A stretch of DNA of 64,000 bases, taken from contig NZ_QGLK01000005.1 of the NCBI RefSeq assembly GCF_003202755.1, forward strand, positions 434,001-498,000, in the 5' to 3' direction. The notes under the pieces were generated by a model. That model was not told where the DNA came from, searched no databases, and was given only the letters and a program-made list of their open reading frames with translations. Shown in pieces: positions 25,823 to 35,295 of this stretch. This DNA comes from Bifidobacterium asteroides (GTDB taxonomy: Bacteria > Actinomycetota > Actinomycetes > Actinomycetales > Bifidobacteriaceae). The first letter of the stretch is position 1. Each line of letters begins with the position of its first letter. The position numbers were made by a program, and so were the translations under genes.

Positions 25823-27460
25823 CAAATCGACACAAGTTCAACTGACGGATACAGCACCGACGAGAAGCAGAAACAAAAGCAGGCCAAAAAGGCTAAAGCC
25901 GTAGCTAAGCGCAAGGCCAAGAAGCGCAACCCACGTCCACATCGGGGCTGGAGCGAGCGCCTGCATCTGACCGACATCAACGTGGTGGACAGGTCAACCC
26001 TCAAGCGGGCCATCGCCGGTACCGTGGTCGGCAACTTCATGGAATGGTACGACGTGGGGGTCTACGGCTACCTGGCGGTCACCATCGGCCGCGTCTTCCT
26101 GTCTGACGCATCCGATGCCGTACAGCGACTCTTCTCATTGGGTGTCTTCGCTGTCACCTTCATCGCCCGGCCTCTGGGTGGCGTGGTCCTGGGCCAGCTG
26201 GGCGACAAGGTCGGCCGCCAGCGCATCCTGGCCTTTACACTGCTGAGCATGTCTGCAGCCACCCTGTTGATCGGCCTCCTGCCCAGCTATGCGGCCGTCG
26301 GTCCCCTGGCACCTATCCTGCTCATCCTGCTCAAACTGATCCAAGGGTTCTCCACCGGCGGCGAATACGCAGGCGCCTCGACCATGGTCACCGAATATTC
26401 TCCTGACCGGCATCGCGGCTTCTTCGCATCCTTGTTGGACGTGGGATCCTACTTGGGCTATGCCTTCGGAGCAGCCTTGGTCTCCTTATTGGAGTTCTCC
26501 ATCTCCCCGCAAGCCATGCTGGCCTGGGGCTGGCGCATCCCCTTCATCATCGCCCTGCCGCTGGCCGCCATCGCTGTTTACTTCCGGGCCAAGGTCCAGG
26601 ACACCCCCGCCTTCCGTCAGGCCCAGGATGCAAGCGACGAGAAGACCAAGAGCCAGCACAAGAGCCTGCTGGACCTGATCCGGGGCTATTGGCGGGAGCT
26701 GCTCATGGCCTTCATTCTGGTGGCTGCGGCCAACACCCTGAGCTACACGCTGACCGCCTACATGCCCACCTACCTGTCGGGCACCCTGCACTACAACACA
26801 GCCCAGGCCAACCTGCTCTCCCTGCCGGTCCTGCTCATGGTGGCCTGCTGCATCCCCATCACTGGAGCCCTTTCCGACCGCTTTGGGCGCAAAAAGGTGC
26901 TGTTCATGGGAGCATTCACTGGACTCTGTCTGTCCCTGCCGGCCTTCCGACTGCTGGAGCACGAGACCACGGGCGCCGTTTTCGGCGGACTGGTCCTGCT
27001 GGCCATACCAGTCATCTTCTTCGTGGCCAACCTGGCCTCCACCCTGCCGGCCCTCTTCCCCACCGCTTCCCGTTACGGAGGCATGGGACTGTCTTACAAC
27101 CTGGCCGTAGCCGTTTTCGGCGGAACCGCGCCTGTCATCATGGAGGGACTGGTAACTGCGACCGGCAAGTCCCTGGCACCTGCCTACTGGATTATGTTCA
27201 CCTCGACCTGCGGTCTGATCACTGTGCTCTTCCTGGCAGAGACCGCCCGGCGTCCCATGCCCGGCACACTGCCCACCGTGCTCAACCGGCAGGAGGCACG
27301 CGACCTAGTGGCCACCCAGGATCACAACCCCGACCTGGACGTGAAGACTATCATCAAGGATGCGGAAGAGAGTGGGGTGCGTAAGACGCCGAAAAAGCTG
27401 GTTGCCGAGACGCGTAAACTTCTGGGCATTCCCCGTTCCGAAGCCAAGAACAAGAAATAA
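25817..27460 (+). CDS. MFS metabolite:proton symporter, ProP-like
   Basis: 547 residues, 12 predicted membrane helices. The metabolite:H+ symporter family signature is clear: GNFMEWYDVGVYGYLA in helix 1, ARPLGGVVLGQLGDKVGRQR in the 2-3 loop, and QGFSTGGEYAGA. This group takes up compatible solutes such as proline and betaine, or organic acids. The N-terminus has an unusual Lys/Arg-rich cytoplasmic stretch (residues 19-45) and there is a charged C-terminal tail of about 70 residues. Start after GAGAAGGAATA. A monocistronic gene by spacing; the DUF4186 gene converges on it from the other strand. Confidence 0.88.
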   Translation: MAQIDTSSTDGYSTDEKQKQKQAKKAKAVAKRKAKKRNPRPHRGWSERLHLTDINVVDRSTLKRAIAGTVVGNFMEWYDVGVYGYLAVTIGRVFLSDASDAVQRLFSLGVFAVTFIARPLGGVVLGQLGDKVGRQRILAFTLLSMSAATLLIGLLPSYAAVGPLAPILLILLKLIQGFSTGGEYAGASTMVTEYSPDRHRGFFASLLDVGSYLGYAFGAALVSLLEFSISPQAMLAWGWRIPFIIALPLAAIAVYFRAKVQDTPAFRQAQDASDEKTKSQHKSLLDLIRGYWRELLMAFILVAAANTLSYTLTAYMPTYLSGTLHYNTAQANLLSLPVLLMVACCIPITGALSDRFGRKKVLFMGAFTGLCLSLPAFRLLEHETTGAVFGGLVLLAIPVIFFVANLASTLPALFPTASRYGGMGLSYNLAVAVFGGTAPVIMEGLVTATGKSLAPAYWIMFTSTCGLITVLFLAETARRPMPGTLPTVLNRQEARDLVATQDHNPDLDVKTIIKDAEESGVRKTPKKLVAETRKLLGIPRSEAKNKK

Positions 27461-27469
27461 CGACCTCTG

Positions 27470-27880
27470 TCAAACCGAATGGACCGGATGGTTCACCAAA
27501 TCGCGCTCGATCCAGGCCATGACCAGCCTGGCCAGGGCATCCACCTCTGCATCGGTCAGAGCCCGGCCGCGCGGAATGTGATGCCAGCGCTCGATGCATC
27601 CCCGGCAGCAGGTGGCCGTGGCATGCTGGGCCGTGAAGACCGGATGCCCGCGGTAGGGGGTCTGCTTGCCGTCCTTCAAAGGGTGGGCAGGCCCCACGCG
27701 CTTGGCCAACATCTCATGGGCGTGGCGATCGATGGTATCCTTGCCCTTGGCGCGAGCGTAGGCCCGATCCTTGGCCGACAGGGAGAAACTGGCCCGGAAG
27801 CGCGAATGCCCCAATCTGGCAAGAGTGTCCTGAACCCAGGCCTCATCTGCCCCAACCGACGCTGATCCGCTGCTGGTCAT
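27470..27880 (-). CDS. DUF4186-family protein
   Basis: 136 residues from ATG 27880 with GGAGG ten bases upstream. The C-terminal half has the family pattern HPVFTAQHATATCCRGC followed by WHHIPRGRALT, with a Cys-Cys-x-x-Cys and several His residues that could hold a metal. The biochemical role of the family is not known to me. It is convergent with the ProP-like gene (nine bases apart) and divergent from the cyclopropane synthase gene. Confidence 0.75.
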   Translation of the reverse strand: MTSSGSASVGADEAWVQDTLARLGHSRFRASFSLSAKDRAYARAKGKDTIDRHAHEMLAKRVGPAHPLKDGKQTPYRGHPVFTAQHATATCCRGCIERWHHIPRGRALTDAEVDALARLVMAWIERDLVNHPVHSV

Positions 27881-28068
27881 TTCCTGCTCGCCTCCATGCT
27901 CAGCCTTACCAAAGAGTCTGTACCCAGGCAAGGTTTCCCATGCGGAATAATTCCCCGAACATAGGACCAACAGGGACCAGTGTCAGGGGTAGGGTGAAGA
28001 CAGTACTTGTATCCACTAACTACCAGACCCGCCATGTTCGGTCATGTCGGGTCACACAAGGGGGCTTT

Positions 28069-29358
28069 ATGGCCAAAAGCAAGATGACTGTAGCCGAGAT
28101 GATCGGGCTCTTCCTCACCCCTGACGCGCCTGTGCAGGTGACCGCCTTTGACGGGTCGGTCTTCGGACAGGAGCAAGCGCCACTGCATCTGGAAGTCAAG
28201 AATTCCCGTGCCATGTACTACATCACGGAGAATCCCAACGACCTGGGTCTGGCCCGTGCCTACCTGCAGGGCGATCTGGATTCTCCTGAGCTGCTGCCAG
28301 GCAACCCCTATCAGGTTCTCAAGGATCTGATGGGTCTTAAGCACTTCGTCAAGCATCCCAGCAAGATGGAGCTGGCCCGAGCAGCTGCAGCCGTCTTCTC
28401 ACACGGGGTGAGGGTACCCGAGCCACCGGCCATCGAGGGGCCTTCCCTGGCAAAGCGACTGACCGAGGGCATCCGTCCCCACACTCGCCGGGGCGACGCA
28501 GCCACCGTCAGTTACCACTATGACCAGTCCAACGACTTCTACCGGCTCTTCCTGGGCTCCTCCATGACCTACACCTGCGCCGTCTTCGAGAAGGCGGACG
28601 GCAGCCTGGAAGACGCTCAGTGGCACAAGCTCAACATGGTCCTGGACAAGATGCACCTGAACAAGGGCGACCGTCTGCTGGACGTGGGTTGCGGCTGGGG
28701 CTCCATGGAGATTGCGGCAGCCCGCCGCGGCATCCATGTCATCGGTGTGACTTTGGCTGAGGAGCAGGTCGAGTGGGCCCAGAACTGGATCCGCCAGGAG
28801 GGCCTGCAGGATCTGGCAGAGGTCAGGCTGATGGATTATCGTGACGTTCCCGAGTCCGGCTTTGATGGAATCTGCTCCATCGGCATGATGGAGCATGTGG
28901 GTTACAAGCAGTATCCCTCCTATTTCAAGGAGATGATGGACAAGCTGCGTCCGGGCGGCATCCTGCTCAACCACCAGATCACCCGCACCAACTCCCACGA
29001 CCACAAGAGAGCAGGCGGATTCATCGACCGCTACATCTTCCCCGACGGCGAGCTGGCCAGCCCGGCCGAGATCGAACTGGCCATCCAGGACACCGGCTTC
29101 GAGGTCATCACCCAAGAGAACCTGCGTCAGCACTATGCGCTGACCCTCAAGCACTGGACCGAGAACCTCCAGGAGCATTGGGACCAGGCCAAACCCATGG
29201 TGGGCGAACCCAAGGCACGACTCTGGGGCCTGTACATGGCCGGCGCGCGGCTCAACTTCGAACTCGACAACATTCAGATACACCAGTTCCAGTGCATCAA
29301 GCCTAATCCCGAGACCGGCACGGACACCTATCCGCTGCGGCCCTGGTGGGACCGGTAG
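28069..29358 (+). CDS. cfa: Cyclopropane-fatty-acyl-phospholipid synthase
   Basis: 429 residues from ATG 28069, after AAGGGGGC; the frame runs further upstream without a site. Adds a methylene bridge from S-adenosylmethionine to unsaturated acyl chains of membrane lipids, a stress-related modification. The SAM motif LDVGCGWG lies near residue 204. Preceding it are YHYDQSNDFYRLFLG and MTYTCAVF, family hallmarks; IGMMEHVGYKQYP and the C-terminal HY(A)LTLKHWTENL follow. The N-terminal about 100 residues form the lipid-binding domain. Single gene with a strong terminator after it. Confidence 0.95.
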   Translation: MAKSKMTVAEMIGLFLTPDAPVQVTAFDGSVFGQEQAPLHLEVKNSRAMYYITENPNDLGLARAYLQGDLDSPELLPGNPYQVLKDLMGLKHFVKHPSKMELARAAAAVFSHGVRVPEPPAIEGPSLAKRLTEGIRPHTRRGDAATVSYHYDQSNDFYRLFLGSSMTYTCAVFEKADGSLEDAQWHKLNMVLDKMHLNKGDRLLDVGCGWGSMEIAAARRGIHVIGVTLAEEQVEWAQNWIRQEGLQDLAEVRLMDYRDVPESGFDGICSIGMMEHVGYKQYPSYFKEMMDKLRPGGILLNHQITRTNSHDHKRAGGFIDRYIFPDGELASPAEIELAIQDTGFEVITQENLRQHYALTLKHWTENLQEHWDQAKPMVGEPKARLWGLYMAGARLNFELDNIQIHQFQCIKPNPETGTDTYPLRPWWDR

Positions 29359-29370
29359 CATACAGGCCCG

Positions 29371-29406
29371 AAAAGGGGCGGGGAGTCAAATCCTCGCCCC
29401 TTTTTT
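29371..29406. terminator. Bidirectional rho-independent terminator
   Basis: AAAAGGGGCG pairs with CGCCCCTTTT, with additional GGA/TCC pairing inside, followed by TTTTTT in total. It lies between cfa on the plus strand and the last gene of the minus-strand iron operon and can stop both. Confidence 0.85.
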
Positions 29407-29449
29407 GTTTCCGCCACCCGTAAAGCCTGCTACTCGTACGGCCCGGTTC

Positions 29450-29995
29450 TCAGGACGACCTGTCCGCCGAAGCCTCCAGCCGGGCCAAATCCAGGGCCTT
29501 GTTGAAGGCGTCCGAGGTCCAGCTGGCCCCAGCCACCTTGTCCACCTTGAGGTCCTTGAGCGGGCGTCCCTGGACTACACCAGGCACAGCCTTGGCGAAG
29601 CGTTCCATATGACCGCGCGAAATGGGCGAGTCCGAATGCCCCTGGACCTGGACCCGGGTCACCTGGCCTCCCGACAGGTCCAGATCCACATCGATGCTGT
29701 CAGCCCCGTCATGCCCGTACTTGCCCGTCAGGGCGTAAGTGCCATCGTGATAGTTGCCCGTGTCAGCCGGAGCGGTCGGCAGTCCATCACGGGAAACAGC
29801 CGTGGGCGTGCCCTCGCCCGCAGCACCGGCTCCCGACTCTGGAGCAGAGCTGGACTCCGCGCCCGATCCGGCGAACTCGTCGTCCATAGGCTTGGCCTGC
29901 TGGCTTCCGCAACCGCCTAGGAGCGAGCCGACCGCCACCAGAGTCGCCAATGTTGCCGAAGCAGTGGCCAGCCCACGAGACTTGCTTTTGGCCAT
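29450..29995 (-). CDS. FMN-binding-domain lipoprotein of iron operon
   Basis: 181 residues from ATG 29995. Signal peptide with lipobox LLGGCGS near residue 29, then a Ser/Ala/Gly-rich linker, and from about residue 80 an FMN_bind domain (YHDGTYALTGKYG, SDSPISRGHMERF, VDKVAGASWTSDAF). In this domain FMN is attached covalently to a Thr/Ser in the S/T-G-A-T/S-like motif (here AGASWT). It probably passes electrons outside the membrane, for example for ferric reduction. It is the last gene of the FTR1/P19/ABC iron operon and starts two bases from the ATPase stop. Homologous loci in other bifidobacteria are iron-limitation genes. Confidence 0.82.
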   Translation of the reverse strand: MAKSKSRGLATASATLATLVAVGSLLGGCGSQQAKPMDDEFAGSGAESSSAPESGAGAAGEGTPTAVSRDGLPTAPADTGNYHDGTYALTGKYGHDGADSIDVDLDLSGGQVTRVQVQGHSDSPISRGHMERFAKAVPGVVQGRPLKDLKVDKVAGASWTSDAFNKALDLARLEASADRSS

Positions 29996-29996
29996 C

Positions 29997-30866
29997 TCAG
30001 CGCCCTCCTTCTGATTCAGCGGCCGATCCCGGCAGAGACCCACCTGTCTTGGCCATCTTAGTAGGGTCATGGAAGCCCACGGGAATATCCTGGTCCCCGG
30101 TGTCGCCAGGAGCCCCACTGAAGGCCGGCCGACCTCCAGCTGCCAGGTAGGCCCGCTTGGCCTCCTCATCATTCCACTGCTCGCCAGCCAGCACCCCATG
30201 GTTGAGCATGATCTCCCGCTGGGCGCACGAGGCCACCAAGGCATCGTGCGTGACCACGATCAGGGAGGTCCCCTGATCATGCAATTGCCTAAAGAGGTCC
30301 AGCACAATCCGCTCATTGGCCTCGTCCAAGTTGCCAGTGGGCTCGTCAGCCAGGATCAGCTTGGGCTCGTTGATCAACGCCCGGGCCACGCAGACCCGCT
30401 GCTGCTCGCCGCCTGAAAGCTGGCTGGGCAGGTGCCGGGCCCGATCCGCCAAACCCACCCGGTTCAGAGCCTTCATGGCCTGATCCTCGTCCACCACCGA
30501 GTGGTAGTACTGCGCCACCATGACGTTCTCCAGGGCGGTCAGATGCGGGACCAGGTAGAACTTCTGGAAGACCAGGCCGATCACGTTCTTGCGCACATCG
30601 GCCAGCTGGGACTGGCTCAGGTCCTCCAGCGGCCGCCCCTGCAGACGGACCGAGCCCCGGCTGGGAGTGTCCATGCAGCCCAGAATGTTCATCAGCGTGG
30701 TCTTGCCTGAGCCGGAGGACCCCACCACAGCCAGCCACTGGCCCTGCGGGACGCTCAGGTTCAGATCGTCCAGGGCATGCAGATCGCCGTAGATTTTGGA
30801 AACATGGTCCAGATCCAGCAGCATGCCACCGCCCGACTGGAACTCGCTCGCCTTTGCCTGCATCAT
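29997..30866 (-). CDS. ABC transporter ATPase, MacB/LolD type
   Basis: 289 residues from ATG 30866, seven bases after GGAGG. Walker [11 protein letters not shown], MacB-type [16 protein letters not shown], signature LSGGEQQRV, Walker [13 protein letters not shown], and H-loop VVTHD. A C-terminal extension of about 60 residues after residue 230 is not part of the ABC core. Works with the two FtsX-like permeases encoded just upstream. In FTR1/P19 loci this ABC module is thought to aid iron release or transfer rather than classical import. Confidence 0.9.
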   Translation of the reverse strand: MMQAKASEFQSGGGMLLDLDHVSKIYGDLHALDDLNLSVPQGQWLAVVGSSGSGKTTLMNILGCMDTPSRGSVRLQGRPLEDLSQSQLADVRKNVIGLVFQKFYLVPHLTALENVMVAQYYHSVVDEDQAMKALNRVGLADRARHLPSQLSGGEQQRVCVARALINEPKLILADEPTGNLDEANERIVLDLFRQLHDQGTSLIVVTHDALVASCAQREIMLNHGVLAGEQWNDEEAKRAYLAAGGRPAFSGAPGDTGDQDIPVGFHDPTKMAKTGGSLPGSAAESEGGR

Positions 30867-30868
30867 TG

Positions 30869-32062
30869 TCATTCCTCCCTCAAAACCAGGGCCGGGTCGA
30901 TACGCGAAGCCCGGAGGACCGGCCGGATTGATGCGATCATGGATATGGCCACGCTCAGCAGGACCGTGCCCAGAGCCAGCCACCAGTTGAAGCCCAGCGG
31001 CCGCTGGAAGACGGACAGGCAGAGCAGCCGGGCGAAGCCATAGCCTAAGGCGGTACCGATCAGACCTCCAGCCAATCCGTAGCAGGCCGATTCCGCCAGA
31101 AACTCCATGGCTATCCCCCGCGAAGAGGCCCCCAGGGCCTTGCGCAGGCCGATCTCGCTGCGCCGTTGGGAAACGATGGAGGCCATGGTGGTCCCCACGC
31201 CCACGAAGGTCAGGACCAGCACCACCACCGAAACCAGCCAGAAGAGCGACTGGAGCATGGCGATGGTATGGCTGTCGCCTGCTGTGATCCTGGTGACCGG
31301 CCGGGCCTTGACCCCCATGGAGGTCATGTCGTTGATGCTGGCAGCAATGGTCTTCAGCCCCGAGGTCATGGTGTTGACCGAGTATTCGATGACATCGGTA
31401 CCCCTCTTGGCCCCGGTCAGGAGCTCCAGATCGGACAAGTCGGCGTAGATGATCCGATCCTCGGGGCCGCCGGTATCGACGATGCCTCCCACTCGAAAGT
31501 CACGTCCCTGGCTTCCGGCCTTGTCTGTGACGGTGACCTTTCCAGCGGGATAACCAATAGTTATCTGCTTGCCGGTGGTCAGCCCCAGCGAATCTGCCAA
31601 GTCCCGCCCCACCATGACTGAACCGGGCTGCGGCCAAGCTCCCTCCACGCTCCAGTGGCGGTTGAGCTGGCGCACCTGGTCGGGGTGGATGCCGGCCATC
31701 ACGCGGGCGCCAGCATTGACCTGCACCGTCTCATATCGATAGGTGGCGTACCGAGTCGGGGCCTTGGCGGTCACCATGTGGGTAGTGTGGTCCACCATGC
31801 CCTGTTCGATGCCGGATCCGGACCGGTTGCCCCCCTGAATGGGCGAAACGATCAAGTTGGCCCCGTAGGAACGCATCTCCTGGTTGATCTGTCTAGGGGC
31901 CTCGATGCAGACTGCCGCCAGGCAGAAGAGGGTGGCGGCACCCACCAGGGAGGCCACCACGGCCATGAGGGCCCGGCCTCGACGACGGAAAACAGCCCCG
32001 AAGAGCATGGTCAGGAACATGCGGGTATTGGTCATATGGCTCTTATGGCGATCAGCGGCCAT
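30869..32062 (-). CDS. ABC transporter permease, FtsX/MacB-like (second)
   Basis: 397 residues. One N-terminal helix, a large extracytoplasmic MacB-like domain (about residues 60-270) and three C-terminal helices with the FtsX-domain sequence SQRRSEIGLRKALGAS. Starts after GGAGGTGCTTC and overlaps the upstream permease gene by 11 bases. Forms, with that permease and the ATPase, the ABC part of the iron locus. Confidence 0.88.
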   Translation of the reverse strand: MAADRHKSHMTNTRMFLTMLFGAVFRRRGRALMAVVASLVGAATLFCLAAVCIEAPRQINQEMRSYGANLIVSPIQGGNRSGSGIEQGMVDHTTHMVTAKAPTRYATYRYETVQVNAGARVMAGIHPDQVRQLNRHWSVEGAWPQPGSVMVGRDLADSLGLTTGKQITIGYPAGKVTVTDKAGSQGRDFRVGGIVDTGGPEDRIIYADLSDLELLTGAKRGTDVIEYSVNTMTSGLKTIAASINDMTSMGVKARPVTRITAGDSHTIAMLQSLFWLVSVVVLVLTFVGVGTTMASIVSQRRSEIGLRKALGASSRGIAMEFLAESACYGLAGGLIGTALGYGFARLLCLSVFQRPLGFNWWLALGTVLLSVAISMIASIRPVLRASRIDPALVLREE

Positions 32063-33362
32063 GAAGCACCTCCGCCGGCCGAAGCCGCAGAATCGATCTG
32101 ATGGACGAGATGGATGCCAGCAGCACGGTCAGGGCCAGCAGCACGAAGACCAACACGAAGACCATAGGCCTCATGGTGATGCCTGATCCAAAGACCACCC
32201 TGCCCACGATCTGAGCCACTCCAGAACCCAGCAGGGCGCCGACCAGAGCCCCGGCCAGGGCGATCAGGGCCGTCTCGGCCAACACCAATCGGGACACAGC
32301 CCCGTCGGTGGCGCCCAAGGCCTTGAGCAGGGCGAACTCCGAGGACCGCTCGCTTATGGAGGACGCCATCAGATTGGCCACGGCGATGGCCGCCGCCAGC
32401 AGGCTGAGCATGGTCATCAGGATCATGACCGCCTGGGTCTTCTGCAGAACGTCGCCCTGCAGGGCTGCCACCTGTCTGACCTGCTTGGCCATGGACCCGG
32501 GTATGGCCTCCTCGATCTGGTAGGCGATGGATGAGGGATAGGCCGTGCAATACCAGGTCTCCCATTCGTCCTGGGAGAGAGCAGCAGGGTTTCGTGCGGC
32601 CTTTCGGGCCAGGTCGTTCTCTGGCGTGGTCAGAGCCTTGACCTCCACCTGGTCGATCTGATCGGTCAGGCCGGACATCTCCTGCAACGGCCGAGTGGGC
32701 AGGTAGAGGGAGGCGGCATCAGCATCACCGGAGTCGAAGATGCCCACAATGGTGACAGTCTGCTGTTTACCATCCAGACCCACCTTGACCTGGTCACCAA
32801 CCTGACGGCCGCCCAGTCGTGCAGCCAGTTCTTTGCCCATCATGGCTTCGGTCCGGCCGCCGGATCCAGTCTCATCCTTGGGCCAGCGGCCTTGAACCTT
32901 CCACCAGGGCCGAAGACCTTTGAGACCTGCGGTGCTACTTTCGCCGCTATCGACCTTGACGGTCCGGCCGAACCAGGTGCCCACCAGGGGGGCGCCGACC
33001 TGATCCACGGTGCCACGCAAATCCAGGCGGGGGGCGAAGTCGGTGATGTTGTAGGCCCAGAAGATGGTCTTGATCTTGGGCACCTGGGACTCCTTGAGGA
33101 AGGCGGTTGGTGTTGACTCGTCGCTTGAGGGACCGCCCTCCTGGTCGCCGTAGAGGTCGGAGACCACGGCATCCGCCTTGGCCTGGACCGTGATGTTGGA
33201 TCCGTAGGTGGACAGTTCCGCGTTGAGCTTGTCGCCCACGTCGAAGACCACCCCCAGCATTGCCGTAGCCACGCAGGCAGACAGACAGACTGTGACGGCG
33301 ATGAGCATTCTTCGCCCGAACTGGCGGCTGAATGACCGCAGCATCATTCGCATGAAGAACAT
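32052..33362 (-). CDS. ABC transporter permease, FtsX/MacB-like (first)
   Basis: 436 residues. Same plan as its neighbour: N-terminal helix, long outer domain, and C-terminal FtsX helices with SERSSEFALLKALGATDG near residue 340. Clearly paralogous to the product of 30869-32062 but only moderately similar, so the two probably form a heterodimer. It starts 21 bases after the DUF2318 gene. Confidence 0.88.
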   Translation of the reverse strand: MFFMRMMLRSFSRQFGRRMLIAVTVCLSACVATAMLGVVFDVGDKLNAELSTYGSNITVQAKADAVVSDLYGDQEGGPSSDESTPTAFLKESQVPKIKTIFWAYNITDFAPRLDLRGTVDQVGAPLVGTWFGRTVKVDSGESSTAGLKGLRPWWKVQGRWPKDETGSGGRTEAMMGKELAARLGGRQVGDQVKVGLDGKQQTVTIVGIFDSGDADAASLYLPTRPLQEMSGLTDQIDQVEVKALTTPENDLARKAARNPAALSQDEWETWYCTAYPSSIAYQIEEAIPGSMAKQVRQVAALQGDVLQKTQAVMILMTMLSLLAAAIAVANLMASSISERSSEFALLKALGATDGAVSRLVLAETALIALAGALVGALLGSGVAQIVGRVVFGSGITMRPMVFVLVFVLLALTVLLASISSIRSILRLRPAEVLHGR

Positions 33363-33383
33363 ACCAACCGCTCCTTCCCTTTT

Positions 33384-34658
33384 TCAGCTCTTGAAGTGCG
33401 AGGACAGAGCATCCAGGTCGGCGGTGCTGATCAGTATGGCGCCCCGGCCGGTTTTGTATGGCAGGGGTACGGGATTGCAGCCGCCCTTGAACCCGATGGT
33501 GGCCAGGTTGATGGCTACGTCGCACTTCTTGCAGATGATCTTGCCGTCTTTTTCGTAATAGCCCGCATCCCCGCAGTTCTCGCAGGCATCCAGCCCGACT
33601 CCGTAGGCTGCGCCATTCTTGCGGATTATAATGAAGCGCATTTCGGTGCCGTCCTTGGCCCGATAGCTGAATCGATGCAGGTGGCCATCCTCCACCTGGG
33701 AGAAACGGATGGTAGCCGTATCGGCAGTCAGGGAATATCGTTCCGGAGGCGAAAGCACGGGCACCTGATGGGCCTTGGCCGTCCCCACCGTCAGAGCCAG
33801 GGTGACGCCGATCATGGCCACCAGGCTCCAGACCGCTGACGCCAGGGCCCTTCGGCGGAAGGCACGATGGCTGCGATCATCGGCTGTGGAGGCTCCTGTC
33901 ACCGGCATACGCCAGCCTGCAACTAGACAGGCCAGGACCGGAATGATGAAGACCAGCACCTGGGCAAGGACCAGGATCAGATCGGCGTTATAGCCCAGGG
34001 CCATGACCCGGAAGGCCCAGCCGTGCAGAAGAACCAGGCCGGTGGTCTGCATCAGGGCCACCAGGGCCACGCCGTGCCGGAGCAGCAGCAGGACCACCAT
34101 GAGCAGAGCGGCCAGGCGGAAGGCTATCCGAGGGCAGGAGATATGCATGGTCCGCAGAATCGCGGCCACCGTAACAGCGGCGGCCAGACCCAGCAGGAAG
34201 CCCAGGGCCCGCAGAAGCATGGCCGAGGTCAGCACCGGCTCCCCCGGTTCAACAAAGGCCGTAAGCTGCAGGATCACATCGGGTAGGGCACGGAAGGTGG
34301 TCAGGGCTATGGCCAGGGCCGCCAGGGCGTTGGCCAGATCCATGACCCAGGGGCGGCGATGCCAGTCCGAAACCAGCCGGTCGGCGGCCAGCACCACTAC
34401 GATGGCCGCCAGATCGGTCAGAACGCAGGCTACCAGGGTCGGGTAGTTGACCATGGTCCGGCGGTTGATGATCACGGTGGCGCGCAGGAGGGCGAAGACC
34501 AACGCCCCCAGCACGCCGACCCCCAGGCCAATCAGTCGCCAGGAGGAGGAACGGGGCCGATCGCGGCCCTCGCCAACCCCCAGAAGCACACTGAAAACCA
34601 TGACCAGGAGGGCCGGGGCCAGTGTCCCCGGCAAGACCGTGACAAATTGCTCAAGCAT
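33384..34658 (-). CDS. Membrane protein with C-terminal DUF2318 Fe-S-type domain
   Basis: 424 residues. About eight membrane helices in the first 290 residues, then an outer DUF2318 domain with CENCGDAGYY and IICKKCDVAINLATIG around residues 355-385. The paired CxxC motifs fit an iron-sulfur or iron-binding site. DUF2318 proteins accompany FTR1 permeases and P19 lipoproteins in iron loci of bacteria and probably handle the electrons or iron for the permease. The start ATG 34658 has little ribosome-site signal and lies 14 bases from the stop of the P19 gene. Confidence 0.84.
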   Translation of the reverse strand: MLEQFVTVLPGTLAPALLVMVFSVLLGVGEGRDRPRSSSWRLIGLGVGVLGALVFALLRATVIINRRTMVNYPTLVACVLTDLAAIVVVLAADRLVSDWHRRPWVMDLANALAALAIALTTFRALPDVILQLTAFVEPGEPVLTSAMLLRALGFLLGLAAAVTVAAILRTMHISCPRIAFRLAALLMVVLLLLRHGVALVALMQTTGLVLLHGWAFRVMALGYNADLILVLAQVLVFIIPVLACLVAGWRMPVTGASTADDRSHRAFRRRALASAVWSLVAMIGVTLALTVGTAKAHQVPVLSPPERYSLTADTATIRFSQVEDGHLHRFSYRAKDGTEMRFIIIRKNGAAYGVGLDACENCGDAGYYEKDGKIICKKCDVAINLATIGFKGGCNPVPLPYKTGRGAILISTADLDALSSHFKS

Positions 34659-34671
34659 GGTGCATAGCAGC

Positions 34672-35295
34672 TTACCACTGGTGGGGCGTGTAGTCCCAGT
34701 CCCAGCTGACCACGATGGGCTCGGTCCAGAAGTGTCCCTTCACGCCGGTCTCCGGGTCGACGTGCAGCATCCAACCCTTCTTCTCGGGAGAGTCGATGGA
34801 ATAGGTCAGCTTGTAGGATCCGGCCTTCTCCATCTTGATGTTGGCTCCGTAATGCGGGCCATCCGAGGCGTTCATCTGCATGAAGGTGCCGGACTGCTTG
34901 TCGTTGGGGTCGTCCTTGTTCTGGATGGTGTAGTTGACGGTCAGATCCGGAACGAACTCGCCCTTGGCATAGCCCAGGTTGTTGTTGGGCAGGGCGTGGA
35001 TATCAGCCTCCAGATGCAGGCTGGCATCCGCTGCCTTCAACCCCATGGAGGCGGGCTCCATGTCGATGGGCTGGAAGAAGACCGTGCCGATGTTCAGAGG
35101 GCCCTTCTGCTGATCGTCGGGCGGGATGGGGATCTCCTCGAACCCGGCCCCCTTGCCCGCCGAGGACTGGGAGGAGCCGGAAGCCTCAGGCGCGGGGGCC
35201 TCACGGGTACCCGATCCGCCGGAGCCGCACCCCGCCAGGGCCAGGGTGCCCGAGAGCACGATCGCGACCAGGGCGGTCAATTGTCTCTTCTTCAT
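34672..35295 (-). CDS. P19/Tp34-family iron-transport lipoprotein
   Basis: 207 residues. Signal peptide with lipobox LALAGCGS at about residue 23, a Ser/Gly-rich linker, then the P19/Tp34 domain: FFQPIDMEPASMGL, SLHLEADIHALPNN and YGANIKMEKAGSYKLTYSI. In P19 the copper/iron site uses His, Met and Glu/Asp residues of these segments: M (PASMG), E and H (LEADIHA) and H (DGPHYG) are present. It presents iron to the FTR1 permease. Overlaps the FTR1 gene by four bases. Confidence 0.9.
   Translation of the reverse strand: MKKRQLTALVAIVLSGTLALAGCGSGGSGTREAPAPEASGSSQSSAGKGAGFEEIPIPPDDQQKGPLNIGTVFFQPIDMEPASMGLKAADASLHLEADIHALPNNNLGYAKGEFVPDLTVNYTIQNKDDPNDKQSGTFMQMNASDGPHYGANIKMEKAGSYKLTYSIDSPEKKGWMLHVDPETGVKGHFWTEPIVVSWDWDYTPHQW

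Noticed and set aside
28399-29361. 320-codon minus-strand frame opposite cfa
   Set aside because: Antisense of an unambiguous cyclopropane synthase gene; no family features.
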